Of a DNA stretch of 64,000 bases, positions 1 through 8,332 are shown piece after piece. Every line of letters begins with the position of its first letter. The first letter of the stretch is position 1. The translations under genes were made by a program, and so were the position numbers. Origin of the DNA: Mesorhizobium sp. PAMC28654 (GTDB lineage: Bacteria; Pseudomonadota; Alphaproteobacteria; Rhizobiales; Rhizobiaceae); assembly GCF_020616515.1 (NCBI RefSeq), contig NZ_CP085135.1, positions 2,542,001-2,606,000 on the forward strand, given 5' to 3'. The notes below the pieces were generated by a model. It did not search any database, had not been told where the DNA came from, and saw nothing but the letters and a program-made list of their open reading frames with translations.

Positions 1-2
1 TG

Positions 3-1280
3 TTTGAATCGGTGTCGGTGGTCGAGAACATTGCCCTGTCGACAAGCAGCGCCTTTCACCTTCCCACGCTCGCCGAAAAGATCCGCGACCTCTCCCTGCG
101 TTACGGCACGCCCATCGATCCGCATCGCCAGGTGCACGATTTGTCGGTCGGCGAGCGCCAGCGCGTGGAAATCGTGCGTTGCTTGCTGCAGGCGCCAAAA
201 CTACTGATCCTCGATGAACCGACTTCGGTGCTGACACCGCAGGCCGTGGTCAAGTTGTTCGAGACGCTCCGGCAACTGGCCGCCGAGGGCTGCAGCATCG
301 TCTATATCAGCCACAAGCTCGACGAGGTGCAGGAGCTCTGCGACACCGCCACCGTGCTGCGCAACGGCAAGGTCACCGGCACCGCCCGCCCGAAGGAGAC
401 GACATCGCTGGAGCTCGCCCGCATGATGGTCGGCTCCAAGCTGCCTGAAATACGCGTCAGCCCGCCGGTCCCGAGCGACAAGCCAGTGCTTGAGGTCAAA
501 GGCCTATCGGTCAAGGCCCGGGACCATTTCGGCGTCGACCTCAAGGACGTTTCATTCAATGTGCATGGCGGGGAGATCGTCGGCCTTGCCGGTGTTTCCG
601 GAAATGGTCAGGCCGAGCTAATCGCCTTGCTCAGCGGCGAACGCACCCATGAGCGCGCCGATGCGATCAGGATTTGCGGAACCGACGCCGCCCGCCTTCG
701 CCCCCAGGAACGCCGCAAGCTCGGCGTCGCCTTCGTTCCCGAAGAACGGCTTGGGCGCGGTGCGGTGCCATCGCACACGCTGTGGGAGAATGCCGTATTG
801 ACGGCGCACCGCTTCGGCACGGTGCGCAAGGGGCTGGTTGACCGCCGCAAGGCAAAGGCTTTCGCCACGGGCATTATCGACAGGTTCAAGGTCAAGGCCA
901 ATGGAGCCCAATCGACCGCGCAAAGCCTGTCGGGCGGCAATCTGCAGAAATTCATCGTCGGGCGCGAGATCGCACTCACGCCAAAGCTCTTCCTGGTGTC
1001 GCAGCCGACCTGGGGTGTCGATGTCGGCGCGTCCGCCTTCATCCGCCAGACGATCATCGATCTCAGTCGCGCTGGTGCAGCCGTATTCGTCGTTTCCGAG
1101 GAACTCGACGAGTTGTTCGAGATCTGCGACCGGCTGCTGGTCATCTGCCAAGGAAAGGTGTCTCCGCCACTGATCCGCACGACCGCCGACCGCGAGGAGA
1201 TCGGGCTTTTGATGACCGGCCAAGGCATGGGCGAAGGCGTATCGGCGAACAGGGGTGGCAGCGTTGCATTTCAGGATTGA
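3..1280 (+). CDS. BMP/nucleoside-type ABC transporter ATPase, 5' truncated by window edge
   Basis: Energy-coupling ATPase of a sugar/nucleoside importer of the YufO/NupO kind, with two fused nucleotide-binding domains. The reading frame is open from base 3, so the start codon and the first Walker A lie outside the window. The first domain shows its signature LSVGERQRVEI and Walker B LLILDEPTS. The second shows Walker A-like GVSGNGQAE, signature LSGGNLQKFIVGRE and a Walker B with QPTWGVDVG, the degenerate form usual for second domains in this family. The stop overlaps the next permease start by 26 bases. The two following permeases and the downstream purine genes suggest a nucleoside or nucleobase substrate. 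The binding protein gene is not in view and probably lies upstream. Confidence 0.9.
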   Translation, partial: FESVSVVENIALSTSSAFHLPTLAEKIRDLSLRYGTPIDPHRQVHDLSVGERQRVEIVRCLLQAPKLLILDEPTSVLTPQAVVKLFETLRQLAAEGCSIVYISHKLDEVQELCDTATVLRNGKVTGTARPKETTSLELARMMVGSKLPEIRVSPPVPSDKPVLEVKGLSVKARDHFGVDLKDVSFNVHGGEIVGLAGVSGNGQAELIALLSGERTHERADAIRICGTDAARLRPQERRKLGVAFVPEERLGRGAVPSHTLWENAVLTAHRFGTVRKGLVDRRKAKAFATGIIDRFKVKANGAQSTAQSLSGGNLQKFIVGREIALTPKLFLVSQPTWGVDVGASAFIRQTIIDLSRAGAAVFVVSEELDELFEICDRLLVICQGKVSPPLIRTTADREEIGLLMTGQGMGEGVSANRGGSVAFQD

Positions 1281-2331
1281 ACAAAGACCGGAGCCTTCCG
1301 CGCCGATGCGCGTTGCCGCGCCGATCCTGGCGACGGCGCTCACGGTCATCGTCGGCTCGATCTTCTTCGCCTCTCTCGGGCATGATCCGCTGGCCACGCT
1401 CTATGCGTTCTTTGTCGAGCCGCTCAGCTCGATGAACGGACTGTCGGAATGGCTGCTAAAGGCCTCGCCGTTGATCCTCATCGCTTGCGGGCTGGCGGTC
1501 GGTTTCCGCGCCAACGTCTGGAACATCGGCGCCGAGGGCCAGTTCACGATGGGTGCCATTGCCGCCAGCGGCGTCGGGCTGTTCTGGCCGAACCCGGAGA
1601 GCGTGCTGCTTTTGCCTCTGATGTTCCTGGCCGGCATGGGCGCCGGCATGGCATGGGCGGCAATCCCCGCATTCCTGCGCGCCCGCATGAACACCAACGA
1701 AATCCTCGTCACCTTGATGATGACCTATATCGCCACTCTGTTCCTGTCCTATCTCGTGCATGGACCGTGGCGCGATCCGGCTGGGTTCAACTATCCGCAG
1801 ACGGCCATGCTGCCCACCGCCGCGCTGCTGCAATCCTTTGATCCCGCCTACCGGCTCAATTCCTCGATCTTCATCACCGTGGTCGCCGTCATCGTGATGT
1901 GGCTGTTCACCGACCGCAGCTTCCTCGGCTACAAGATGTCGGTGAGCGGCGCGGCCCCTCTCGCCGCGCGTTATGCGGGGTTCCGCGAGTCGGCGGCGGT
2001 CTGGATCGGCTTGCTGGCCGGCGGTGCGGCAGCCGGGATCGCCGGCATGGCGGAAGCGGCCGGACCGCTCGGCCAGCTCTCGCCGCAAATATCGCCGGGC
2101 TATGGCTTCGCGGCCATCATCGTTGCCTTCATCGGCCGGCTGAACGCGTTCGGCATCGTGCTCGGCGGGCTGCTGATGTCGCTTCTGTTTCTCGGCGGCG
2201 AAGGCGTACAGATGACGCTGGGCCTGCCATCGGCGCTGACGCGGATCTTCCAGGGCATCCTGCTGTTCTTCCTGCTCGCCGCCGACTTCTTCATTTTCTA
2301 TCGCATTCGCCTGGTCCGGGAGAAAGCCTGA
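1255..2331 (+). CDS. ABC transporter permease, BMP/nucleoside family (first)
   Basis: Inner-membrane permease of 358 residues, YufP/NupP-like, with about ten hydrophobic segments. The segment around residues 85-130 carries the conserved NIGAEGQFTMG motif of this permease family, and MNTNEILVTLMM is the usual cytoplasmic loop motif that contacts the ATPase. The GTG start at 1255 lies inside the end of the ATPase gene, which implies translational coupling; an internal ATG at 1306 is a possible alternative. It forms a heterodimer with the next gene product. Confidence 0.9.
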   Translation: MAALHFRIEQRPEPSAPMRVAAPILATALTVIVGSIFFASLGHDPLATLYAFFVEPLSSMNGLSEWLLKASPLILIACGLAVGFRANVWNIGAEGQFTMGAIAASGVGLFWPNPESVLLLPLMFLAGMGAGMAWAAIPAFLRARMNTNEILVTLMMTYIATLFLSYLVHGPWRDPAGFNYPQTAMLPTAALLQSFDPAYRLNSSIFITVVAVIVMWLFTDRSFLGYKMSVSGAAPLAARYAGFRESAAVWIGLLAGGAAAGIAGMAEAAGPLGQLSPQISPGYGFAAIIVAFIGRLNAFGIVLGGLLMSLLFLGGEGVQMTLGLPSALTRIFQGILLFFLLAADFFIFYRIRLVREKA

Positions 2332-3251
2332 TGGATCTGTTCATTGCCATTTTCACCGGCACCATCATTGCCGCGACGCCCTTGATCTTCGCGGCACTCG
2401 GCGAACTCGTGGTCGAGAAATCCGGCGTTCTCAATCTCGGCATCGAAGGCATGATGCTGATGGGGGCAGCCCTTGCATTCTGGGCGGTCACAGCGGGCTT
2501 TTCCATGCCTGTCGCGATCATGGCCGGCGCGCTGGCGGGTGCCGCCGCGTCCCTGCTGTTCGGCGTTCTGGCGCTGACCTTCCTGACCAACCAATATGCC
2601 GCCGGCCTGGCGCTGGCTATCTTCGGCTCAGGTGTTTCGGCCTTCCTCGGGCGCGGTTTCGGCAGCGATCCGATCGAGGCATTGCATCGTGTCGACATAC
2701 CCCTCCTGTCCGACTTGCCCGTGGTTGGTCCGCTGCTGTTCCGATTCGACCCGATGGTTTATCTGGCGTTGCTGATGTTCGTCGCCATCAGCTGGTTTCT
2801 CTACCGGACCAAGGCTGGTCTGATCCTGCGCACCATCGGCGAGTCGCCCCAGACGTCGCATGCGATCGGCTATCCAGTGATCAGGATCCGCTACATGGCC
2901 GTGCTGTTCGGCGGACTGATGGCCGGTCTGGCGGGCGCCTATCTGTCAGTCGCCTACACACCGCTCTGGGTCGAGAACATGACCGCCGGCAAGGGCTGGA
3001 TCGCGCTGGCGCTGGTGGTTTTCGCCACATGGCGGCCGCTGCGCATCCTGCTTGGCGCCTGGCTGTTCGGCGGCATGACGATCCTCCAGTTGCAGGGACA
3101 GGCGCTCGGGCTGGAAGTGCCGTCCGAGCTGCTATCGGCCCTGCCCTATCTGGCCACCATCATTGTGCTGGTGCTTATCTCACGGAACCGCCAGATGCTG
3201 GCGCTGCATTTCCCTGCCTCGCTTGCCAAGCCCTTCCGCCCGGCAAGCTAG
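2331..3251 (+). CDS. ABC transporter permease, BMP/nucleoside family (second)
   Basis: Second permease of the importer, 306 residues, YufQ/NupQ-like. The protein opens with a membrane segment followed by LGELVVEKSGVLNLGIEGMM, the hallmark of this subfamily. The ATG at 2331 shares one base with the previous stop (TGATG), so I chose it over longer in-frame readings that merely overlap the first permease out of phase. It ends the transporter operon. An intergenic stretch of about 800 bases follows before the amidohydrolase. Confidence 0.9.
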   Translation: MDLFIAIFTGTIIAATPLIFAALGELVVEKSGVLNLGIEGMMLMGAALAFWAVTAGFSMPVAIMAGALAGAAASLLFGVLALTFLTNQYAAGLALAIFGSGVSAFLGRGFGSDPIEALHRVDIPLLSDLPVVGPLLFRFDPMVYLALLMFVAISWFLYRTKAGLILRTIGESPQTSHAIGYPVIRIRYMAVLFGGLMAGLAGAYLSVAYTPLWVENMTAGKGWIALALVVFATWRPLRILLGAWLFGGMTILQLQGQALGLEVPSELLSALPYLATIIVLVLISRNRQMLALHFPASLAKPFRPAS

Positions 3252-4067
3252 TTTCGCGGAAGTCGTCCGACTGTCCTGACTAGAGGATGTGCCCAGCGCG
3301 GCTAACGCGCGCGTGAGCGCAGGCCGGCAAGCAACACCCTGGCTGCCGAATGCATGTCTACTGAATCCACTCCGCTCGCCCAATGAAGTGGCAAATTCGG
3401 ATACTGGCCGCCGACGTTCGCCGCATTACAATCGGCTGGCGGAATACCAGACCGTATCAGTGTCCCATTGCAAGAAACACGACCATCCGCAACGGTAGCA
3501 CTATTCTGTTCGGAATCCCTCCGGCGCGTGCCATTGCGATTTCAGCTACCCTATGACGCCCCGACAATGCCTCGTCCGCCCAAAATTCGGGCTCGTACCT
3601 AAGTTTCTGTTCGGTCCGCTTTATCAACTCCTCCCCATGCAAGATTTTTCGCGCAAGGGTCAGCTCCTGGCGCATCCAGATTTTTTCAATGCGGTGACAG
3701 ACCTCTTCCGAGTAGCCAATTCTGGGGTGACCGGAGGATGCCGGATTGAGATTCGGAAAGGCAAAGCAGGAATCGCGTTGGCTCTGCTTCGCACATCGCG
3801 GCGAAGGTCAACGCTACTTGTAGTGGGAGATTGATCGATGCACGGCCGCCATATCCTGCCCGACCAAGAAAGCCGCTTGACACAGCAAGCAACGTAATCT
3901 CAATTGCTAGGCACCATCGGTTCAGCAGTGGACTTTCGGTGGCACAGAGCGCCCGCTCAACATTTAGTCGATGACGATCCGGAGTTCGCACCTCCTGGGA
4001 CAGGGCTCATAGCGCGGAAAGGCTGCACCCAGCTTTTTCGAGTTTGAGACCGACCGGGAGGCGACGA
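3252..4067. other. intergenic stretch of about 816 bases, no convincing gene
   Basis: No reading frame here matches a family I recognise. The only mildly protein-like frame is on the minus strand around 3457-3800. It has an ATG at 3675 and reads as a charged, helix-like segment (for example RIEKIWMRQELTLARKIL), open upstream to about 3806. It could be a gene remnant or chance. The stretch must also hold the promoter of the amidohydrolase at 4068, but I see no clear sigma-70 boxes. Confidence 0.4.
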
Positions 4068-5420
4068 ATGACCGTTGATCTGCTCGTGCGCGATGCGTAC
4101 GTCTATGTGGACCGCGACTGGGAAATTAATGGCGGCTGGATCGCCATAAAGGACCGCCGCGTCCATTCGCTTGGCAAGTCTGGCGACGAGCCCAAGGCCG
4201 CCAGAACGATCTCGGCTAAGGGCCGGCTGGTCACACCCGGCCTGATCAATGCGCACCATCACATGTACCAGAACCTGACGCGCTCCTTCGCGCCGGTGAC
4301 CAACGGTACGTTGTTCCAGTGGCTGACGGGGCTCTATCCGCTTTGGGCAAACATCGACGACGAGTCGGTTTACCTGTCCACCTACATCGCCATGGTGGAA
4401 CTGTTGATGGGCGGATGCACGACGTCCATGGACCATATGTACGTCCACCCCAAGCCATTCCTGATCGACGCCCAGTTCCGCGCCGCGCGCGACATAGGCT
4501 TTCGCTTCTATGCAACCCGTGGGTCCATGACCCGGTCCGTTGAGAACGGCGGCCTGCCGCCGGCAAGCGTGGTGCAGAGCGAAGACGAAATCCTCTCTGA
4601 CAGTGTGCGACTGGTCGAGAAATTTCACGATGCGACACCCGGCTCGATGGCGCGCGTGGCCTTGGCGCCGTGTTCGCTTTTCTCGGTCACCGAAAACATC
4701 ATGTCCCAGTCCGCGCAACTCGCGGACAAGTACGATCTGCGGCTGCATACCCATCTCGCCGAGGATCCGCAGGAAGACGAGTATTGCGCCGAGATCTACA
4801 AGTGCACGCCCGTCGAATATTTCGAGCGCGTCGGCTGGGCGACGCCGAGATCCTGGGTCGCGCACTTCATCTACCCGACGGAAGATGAAATCGGTCGCCT
4901 CGCCCATGCGGGCGTCTGCGCAACACAATGTCCTTGTTCCAACATGTTGATCGGCGGCGGTTCCGCCGACGTGATGGGCCTGCGCAAGCGAGGCATGCGC
5001 GTCGGTCTCGGCTGCGACGGGTCCGCCTCGACCGACCACGCCTCAATGTGGCTGGAGGCAAGAACCGCCCTGCTTCTGGGCCGATACCGCAACGGCCCGC
5101 ATTCAATGTCCGCTCGCGATGCCCTGGATGTCGCAACGCGCGGCGGCGCCGCCTGCCTGGGCTGGGACAACGAGATTGGCCACCTGCGGCCCGGCGCGTG
5201 CGCCGACCTCGTCATCTGGCATATGTCGGATGTGGCGCTCGCCGGCGCGCATAGCGATCCCGTCGAAGCCTGGCTGAGATGCGGGCCGGCGGTGGCCGGC
5301 ACCACGATCGTCAATGGCGAGCCGTTGATCGAGAACAGCCTTCCAGTGATGTCGCAACTCTCGGACGTGCTGCGCGAACACGCAAAACATGCCCGCCGAA
5401 TCCAGTGTCTGGAGGCTTGA
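4068..5420 (+). CDS. 8-oxoguanine deaminase-like amidohydrolase
   Basis: Metal-dependent aminohydrolase of 450 residues in the TrzN/8-oxoguanine deaminase branch of the amidohydrolase superfamily, which hydrolyses an exocyclic amino group on purines or triazines. Visible metal-site elements are the HxH in NAHHHMYQN, a His in LHTHLAEDPQEDE, a His in SWVAHF and the Asp in GLGCDGSASTDH. The CPCSNMLIGGG stretch is also typical of the family. The ATG at 4068 is chosen because GGGAGG lies about ten bases upstream; a longer frame begins at 4044. Between a nucleoside-type importer and a nucleobase permease, a guanine, 8-oxoguanine or isoguanine-type substrate is likely. Hydroxy-triazine deamination is an alternative. 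Confidence 0.85.
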   Translation: MTVDLLVRDAYVYVDRDWEINGGWIAIKDRRVHSLGKSGDEPKAARTISAKGRLVTPGLINAHHHMYQNLTRSFAPVTNGTLFQWLTGLYPLWANIDDESVYLSTYIAMVELLMGGCTTSMDHMYVHPKPFLIDAQFRAARDIGFRFYATRGSMTRSVENGGLPPASVVQSEDEILSDSVRLVEKFHDATPGSMARVALAPCSLFSVTENIMSQSAQLADKYDLRLHTHLAEDPQEDEYCAEIYKCTPVEYFERVGWATPRSWVAHFIYPTEDEIGRLAHAGVCATQCPCSNMLIGGGSADVMGLRKRGMRVGLGCDGSASTDHASMWLEARTALLLGRYRNGPHSMSARDALDVATRGGAACLGWDNEIGHLRPGACADLVIWHMSDVALAGAHSDPVEAWLRCGPAVAGTTIVNGEPLIENSLPVMSQLSDVLREHAKHARRIQCLEA

Positions 5421-5475
5421 ACGGGCGACGATCCGCATAGCCCAGAACGCCGTCACTCAAGGGAGGAGAACCATA

Positions 5476-6799
5476 ATGAGTGTTGCGACAATACAGACTG
5501 AACATGCATTCCTCGACGCCGAGGATATAACCATCGGCGATATCGAAGAGATCATTCCAGTAAACCGGCGCTTTGCGCTCGGAGCCCAGCAGGCACTGGT
5601 GTCGAATGCCTGGCTCGATCCGATCTTCATCGCCTCGGTCGCTGGATTCTCGGCGTCGCTGGCGACCAATCTCGTCACGGCGACGTTCCTTGCCGCCGGC
5701 GTCGTCACGGTGGTGCAAAGCACGAAGCTGGTGCGGCTGCCGATCGTGCAGGGGCCATCTTCGGCGTTCTCGCCCTTGGCCATAGGCTACTACAAAGCGG
5801 GCACAATCTCGTCCGCCAGCCTGGGCCTCTTCATTGCAGCGGCACTGGTCTTTCTCGCGGCCGTTTCTGGCCAGTTCGCCAGACTGCGCCGTCTGCTTTC
5901 GCCGGCCGTTTCCGGCACCATCATCACGCTGGTCGGTGTTTCCCTGGCTGGCTTTACCTTCATGGAATTCTTCGGTGGTATCGGGACGCCGAATTTTGGC
6001 AAAGGGGCGAGCCTGTTCATCGCTTGTGCCACCAGCCTGGCGGTCGTGGTCAGTGCGGCGATAGGCGGCAGGGTCAGGATGTTCGGCTTCCTGATCGCGC
6101 TCCTGCTTGGCAATGCGCTTGCCTTGTGTCTTGGCCTGCTCGATTACTCGAGCGTCGGGTCAGCACCCTGGTTCGCCCTCCCCACGCTCCTTCCCTACGG
6201 CGCGCTCAAGTTCGATCCGGCGATCACCATCACGATGTGCATCGTGTTCCTAGTCGCAGTGGTCGAAGCCATGGGGATGTACGAGGCAACCGCGAAGCTG
6301 ACCAACACCGAACTGACGGACCGCCGCGTCAACATGGGCATTGCCGGCGAGGCCGGCGGGTCGATGATTGCGGCGTTGATCGGCGGCCTACGCCCAGAAT
6401 CTCGGCGTCGTCAAGATGACGGGGGTCGGCAGCAGGCATGTGGTGCGGGTCGCGGGCTGCATTTTCATCGCACTCGCATTTTTGCCGAAGGTCGCGGCAG
6501 TCCTGGTGGCAACGCCCGCTCCTGTCGTTGGGGGGTTATTCTTACCAGCCGCAGCGACAGTCATCATGGCGGGTATTCAGCTTGCCAGCCGGGAACGCCG
6601 GTCACCGGTGAAGAACCTCGTCGCGCCGCTCGGTCTCATGGCCGGCCTTGGCATTCCAGCGCTTTCGGGCGCCTTGGCGCCGTCGCTTCCGCCGATCCTC
6701 GGCGAAATGATCAGCTATCCGATCGTTGTTGGCGCGGTTTCGGTGATGATTGCCGAATTGTGTCTGGTAAAGATACCGGATCTTTTCCGAGCTCACTGA
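5476..6799 (+). pseudogene. NCS2 nucleobase (xanthine/uracil-type) permease, frame broken by a small deletion
   Basis: Proton-coupled purine or pyrimidine symporter of the NCS2/NAT family. The ATG at 5476 follows a strong GGGAGGAG. The first frame encodes about 305 residues of membrane helices up to ALIGG near 6387, then leaves phase. The second part resumes in another frame and carries the NAT signature AQNLGVVKMTG plus the last helices, ending at 6799. Family members normally have a run like LPTTAY between GG and AQN; here only GGCCTAC remains. A 14-base loss between two GGCCT repeats would explain both the missing residues and the frame change. The protein is probably non-functional unless the base calls are wrong. 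Confidence 0.8.
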
Positions 6800-6894
6800 A
6801 CACTACGGCGCAAGGGCGAGCCCGAAGGCGCGCCCTTGCGCTCATTCTGCTGCAGCCAAATCGTCATCCGTGAAGAACGCCCAACCGACTGACT

Positions 6895-7142
6895 TTGTCA
6901 GAAGCGCAACGTCGCGCCACCGATCAAGCACCCGATGGGCGACGCTCGGCAGTCGAACCCGTCATCGGCCACATCGAGAACGAACACAGGATGGACCGAA
7001 ACCAACCCGCCCACCAAATCGGCGAAGCCCCATCCTCGCCACCGTCGGATACAACTCCAGCCTCATCCTCAAATGGATCAAGGCTCGTTTGCTTATATTC
7101 CGGGCCGCTATCTCAACCGCTAACCAAACCAAAATCGCTTAA
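6895..7142 (+). mobile_element. IS5-family transposase 3' remnant
   Basis: The translation contains SAVEPVIGHIENEHRMDRN followed, in another frame, by ILATVGYNSSLILKWI. This order is the C-terminal end of IS5-type DDE transposases, where the first motif contains the catalytic Glu. At least one frame change falls near 7020-7040, and the N-terminal two thirds and the left terminus are absent. It is a dead remnant next to an RND pump remnant, so this short region seems to be an old deletion or recombination scar. Confidence 0.65.
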
Positions 7143-7200
7143 TTCACAGGCGACAAATGAAAGCGCCAGAGAATGAGCCCGCGGTAGCCATAGGCGGCAC

Positions 7201-7693
7201 GATTGGCGACTTCCGGTATTGCCCTTCACGGTCCTCCTCATCGCGCCGTTGGCGTTGCTGTCCGCCATCGTTGGCGTGTGGCTCTCGAACGGTGACAACA
7301 ACATCTTCACCCAGATCTCGTTTGTCGTGCTGGTCGGTCTTGCGGCCAAGAACGCCATCCTGATCGTGGAGTTTGCCTATGAAGAGGAAAAGAAGGGCCA
7401 GGATCCAATTGCCGCGGTGCTCGAAGCCGCGCGCCTGCGTCTGAGCCCTATCCTGATGACGTCGCTCGCATTCATCGCTGGTGTCGTGCCGCTGGTCATT
7501 GCGACGGGAGCCCGGTGCGGAGATGCGCCATGCAATGGGCATCGCCGTGTTCGCCGGCATGCTTGGCGTGACATTCTTCGGGTTGATCCTGACGCCCGTC
7601 TTCTATGTCGTCATCCGGCAGCTGGTGCTGCGGCGAGCAGCCGGCACCGGAGTTGACGCGCTGGCTGCTGCCAAAGGCGAACCTCACGCATAA
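7201..7693 (+). pseudogene. RND multidrug efflux pump (AcrB/MexB type), C-terminal remnant
   Basis: Only the last three or so membrane helices of an AcrB-like inner-membrane transporter remain. Recognisable motifs are GVWLSNGDNNIFTQI, LVGLAAKNAILIVEFA and, after a frame change, EMRHAMGIAVFAGMLGVT and LILTPVFYVVIR. One extra C near 7511-7513 (GCCCGGT where GCCGGT would keep phase) breaks the frame. About 85 percent of the gene is missing at the 5' side, next to an IS5 remnant. No function is expected. Confidence 0.85.
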
Positions 7694-7844
7694 GTTTGAG
7701 CTCTTGCAGCGTCCTTGGCGTATCTGAAACGACGCGTGGCGCTGCAACGAGTGCGGGGCAGGCAGGCCTCAAGCCTCCTCGCCCCCACACATATCGACTA
7801 GGCAGCATTTCAAGCGTCTGTCTGGTTCCTTCTCATCCTGCGCT

Positions 7845-7872
7845 CGGGGACGGAGATAAAGCTCCGCCCCCG
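7845..7872 (-). terminator. GC-rich hairpin 3' of copZ
   Basis: CGGGGACGGAG and CTCCGCCCCCG form an 11-position stem with one mismatch around a six-base loop, about 14 bases after the copZ stop on the minus strand. There is no U-run, so it may act as an RNA-stabilising or weak terminating hairpin. Confidence 0.4.
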
Positions 7873-7885
7873 AAACAGATCGCTA

Positions 7886-8089
7886 CTACGCGGCGCTGAC
7901 CGTGGCGGGATAGCCCGCCACGTCAAGTGCCTGCGTGAAAGCGGCATCGTCAGCGCTGGCGTCGATGGTCACGGTCTGGGTCTTCAGATCGACACCAACC
8001 TCGGCGCCCGCGTCGACGCTCTGGATCGCCTTCGTGACGACCCCGGCGCAGTGGCCGCAGGTCATGTCGGGCACGTTCAATTTCAACAT
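7886..8089 (-). CDS. copZ: copper chaperone CopZ-like (HMA domain)
   Basis: A small cytoplasmic copper chaperone of 67 residues, a single heavy-metal-associated domain. The metal-binding MTCGHC motif sits at about residues 9-14, and the C-terminal VAGYPATV matches the last strand of the fold. The ATG at 8089 is preferred over the upstream in-frame ATG at 8116 because CAGGAGA lies just before it and the protein then begins directly with the first strand. It is divergent from copA, with a MerR-type promoter on its own strand, so it is likely CueR-controlled. It should deliver Cu(I) to CopA. Confidence 0.9.
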   Translation of the reverse strand: MLKLNVPDMTCGHCAGVVTKAIQSVDAGAEVGVDLKTQTVTIDASADDAAFTQALDVAGYPATVSAA

Positions 8090-8131
8090 TGGTTTCTCCT
8101 GTCTCGTCATCGGCACAAGCGCCGTTTGTTG

Positions 8132-8162
8132 AAACTGCGCGTTCCCGCCAGTGGAAGGTCAA
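8132..8162 (-). promoter_or_regulatory. CueR-type promoter of copZ
   Basis: On the minus strand TTGACC (8162-8157) is followed by a 19-base spacer containing the imperfect dyad CTTCC-ACTGGC-GGGAA and then CAGTTT as a weak -10. An overlong 19-base spacer with a dyad inside is the mark of MerR/CueR-activated promoters. Confidence 0.65.
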
Positions 8163-8181
8163 GCGGCTGGTTGCCCTCCCA

Positions 8182-8254
8182 ATTTTCAAACCGCCCGCCG
8201 GTCATAGTGAGAAAAAATGATTTAAAAGCAACATCTTAGTGGCGGTTTGAAAAT
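8182..8254. repeat. 14-base perfect inverted repeat centred between the copZ and copA promoters
   Basis: ATTTTCAAACCGCC (8182-8195) and its exact complement GGCGGTTTGAAAAT (8241-8254) flank a 45-base AT-rich core. The centre near 8218 is almost exactly midway between the two divergent CueR-type promoters. It may be a second regulator site, a looping element or a small mobile-repeat relic. Confidence 0.75.
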
Positions 8255-8268
8255 CTTCTCCAACCCTG

Positions 8269-8299
8269 TTGACCTTCCCGTAACTGGAAGCCTTAGCCT
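8269..8299 (+). promoter_or_regulatory. CueR-type promoter of copA
   Basis: TTGACC (8269-8274), a 19-base spacer containing CTTCCCGTAACTGGAAG, then TAGCCT (8294-8299). This is the classical MerR-family promoter geometry, 33 bases upstream of the copA start. Confidence 0.8.
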
Positions 8300-8332
8300 C
8301 CGGTCATCAAATTGGAACACAGGACCGGAACG

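Noticed and set aside
5476..6799. Programmed frameshift in the NCS2 permease
   Set aside because: No slippery sequence at the joint, and conserved residues are missing, which points to a deletion.
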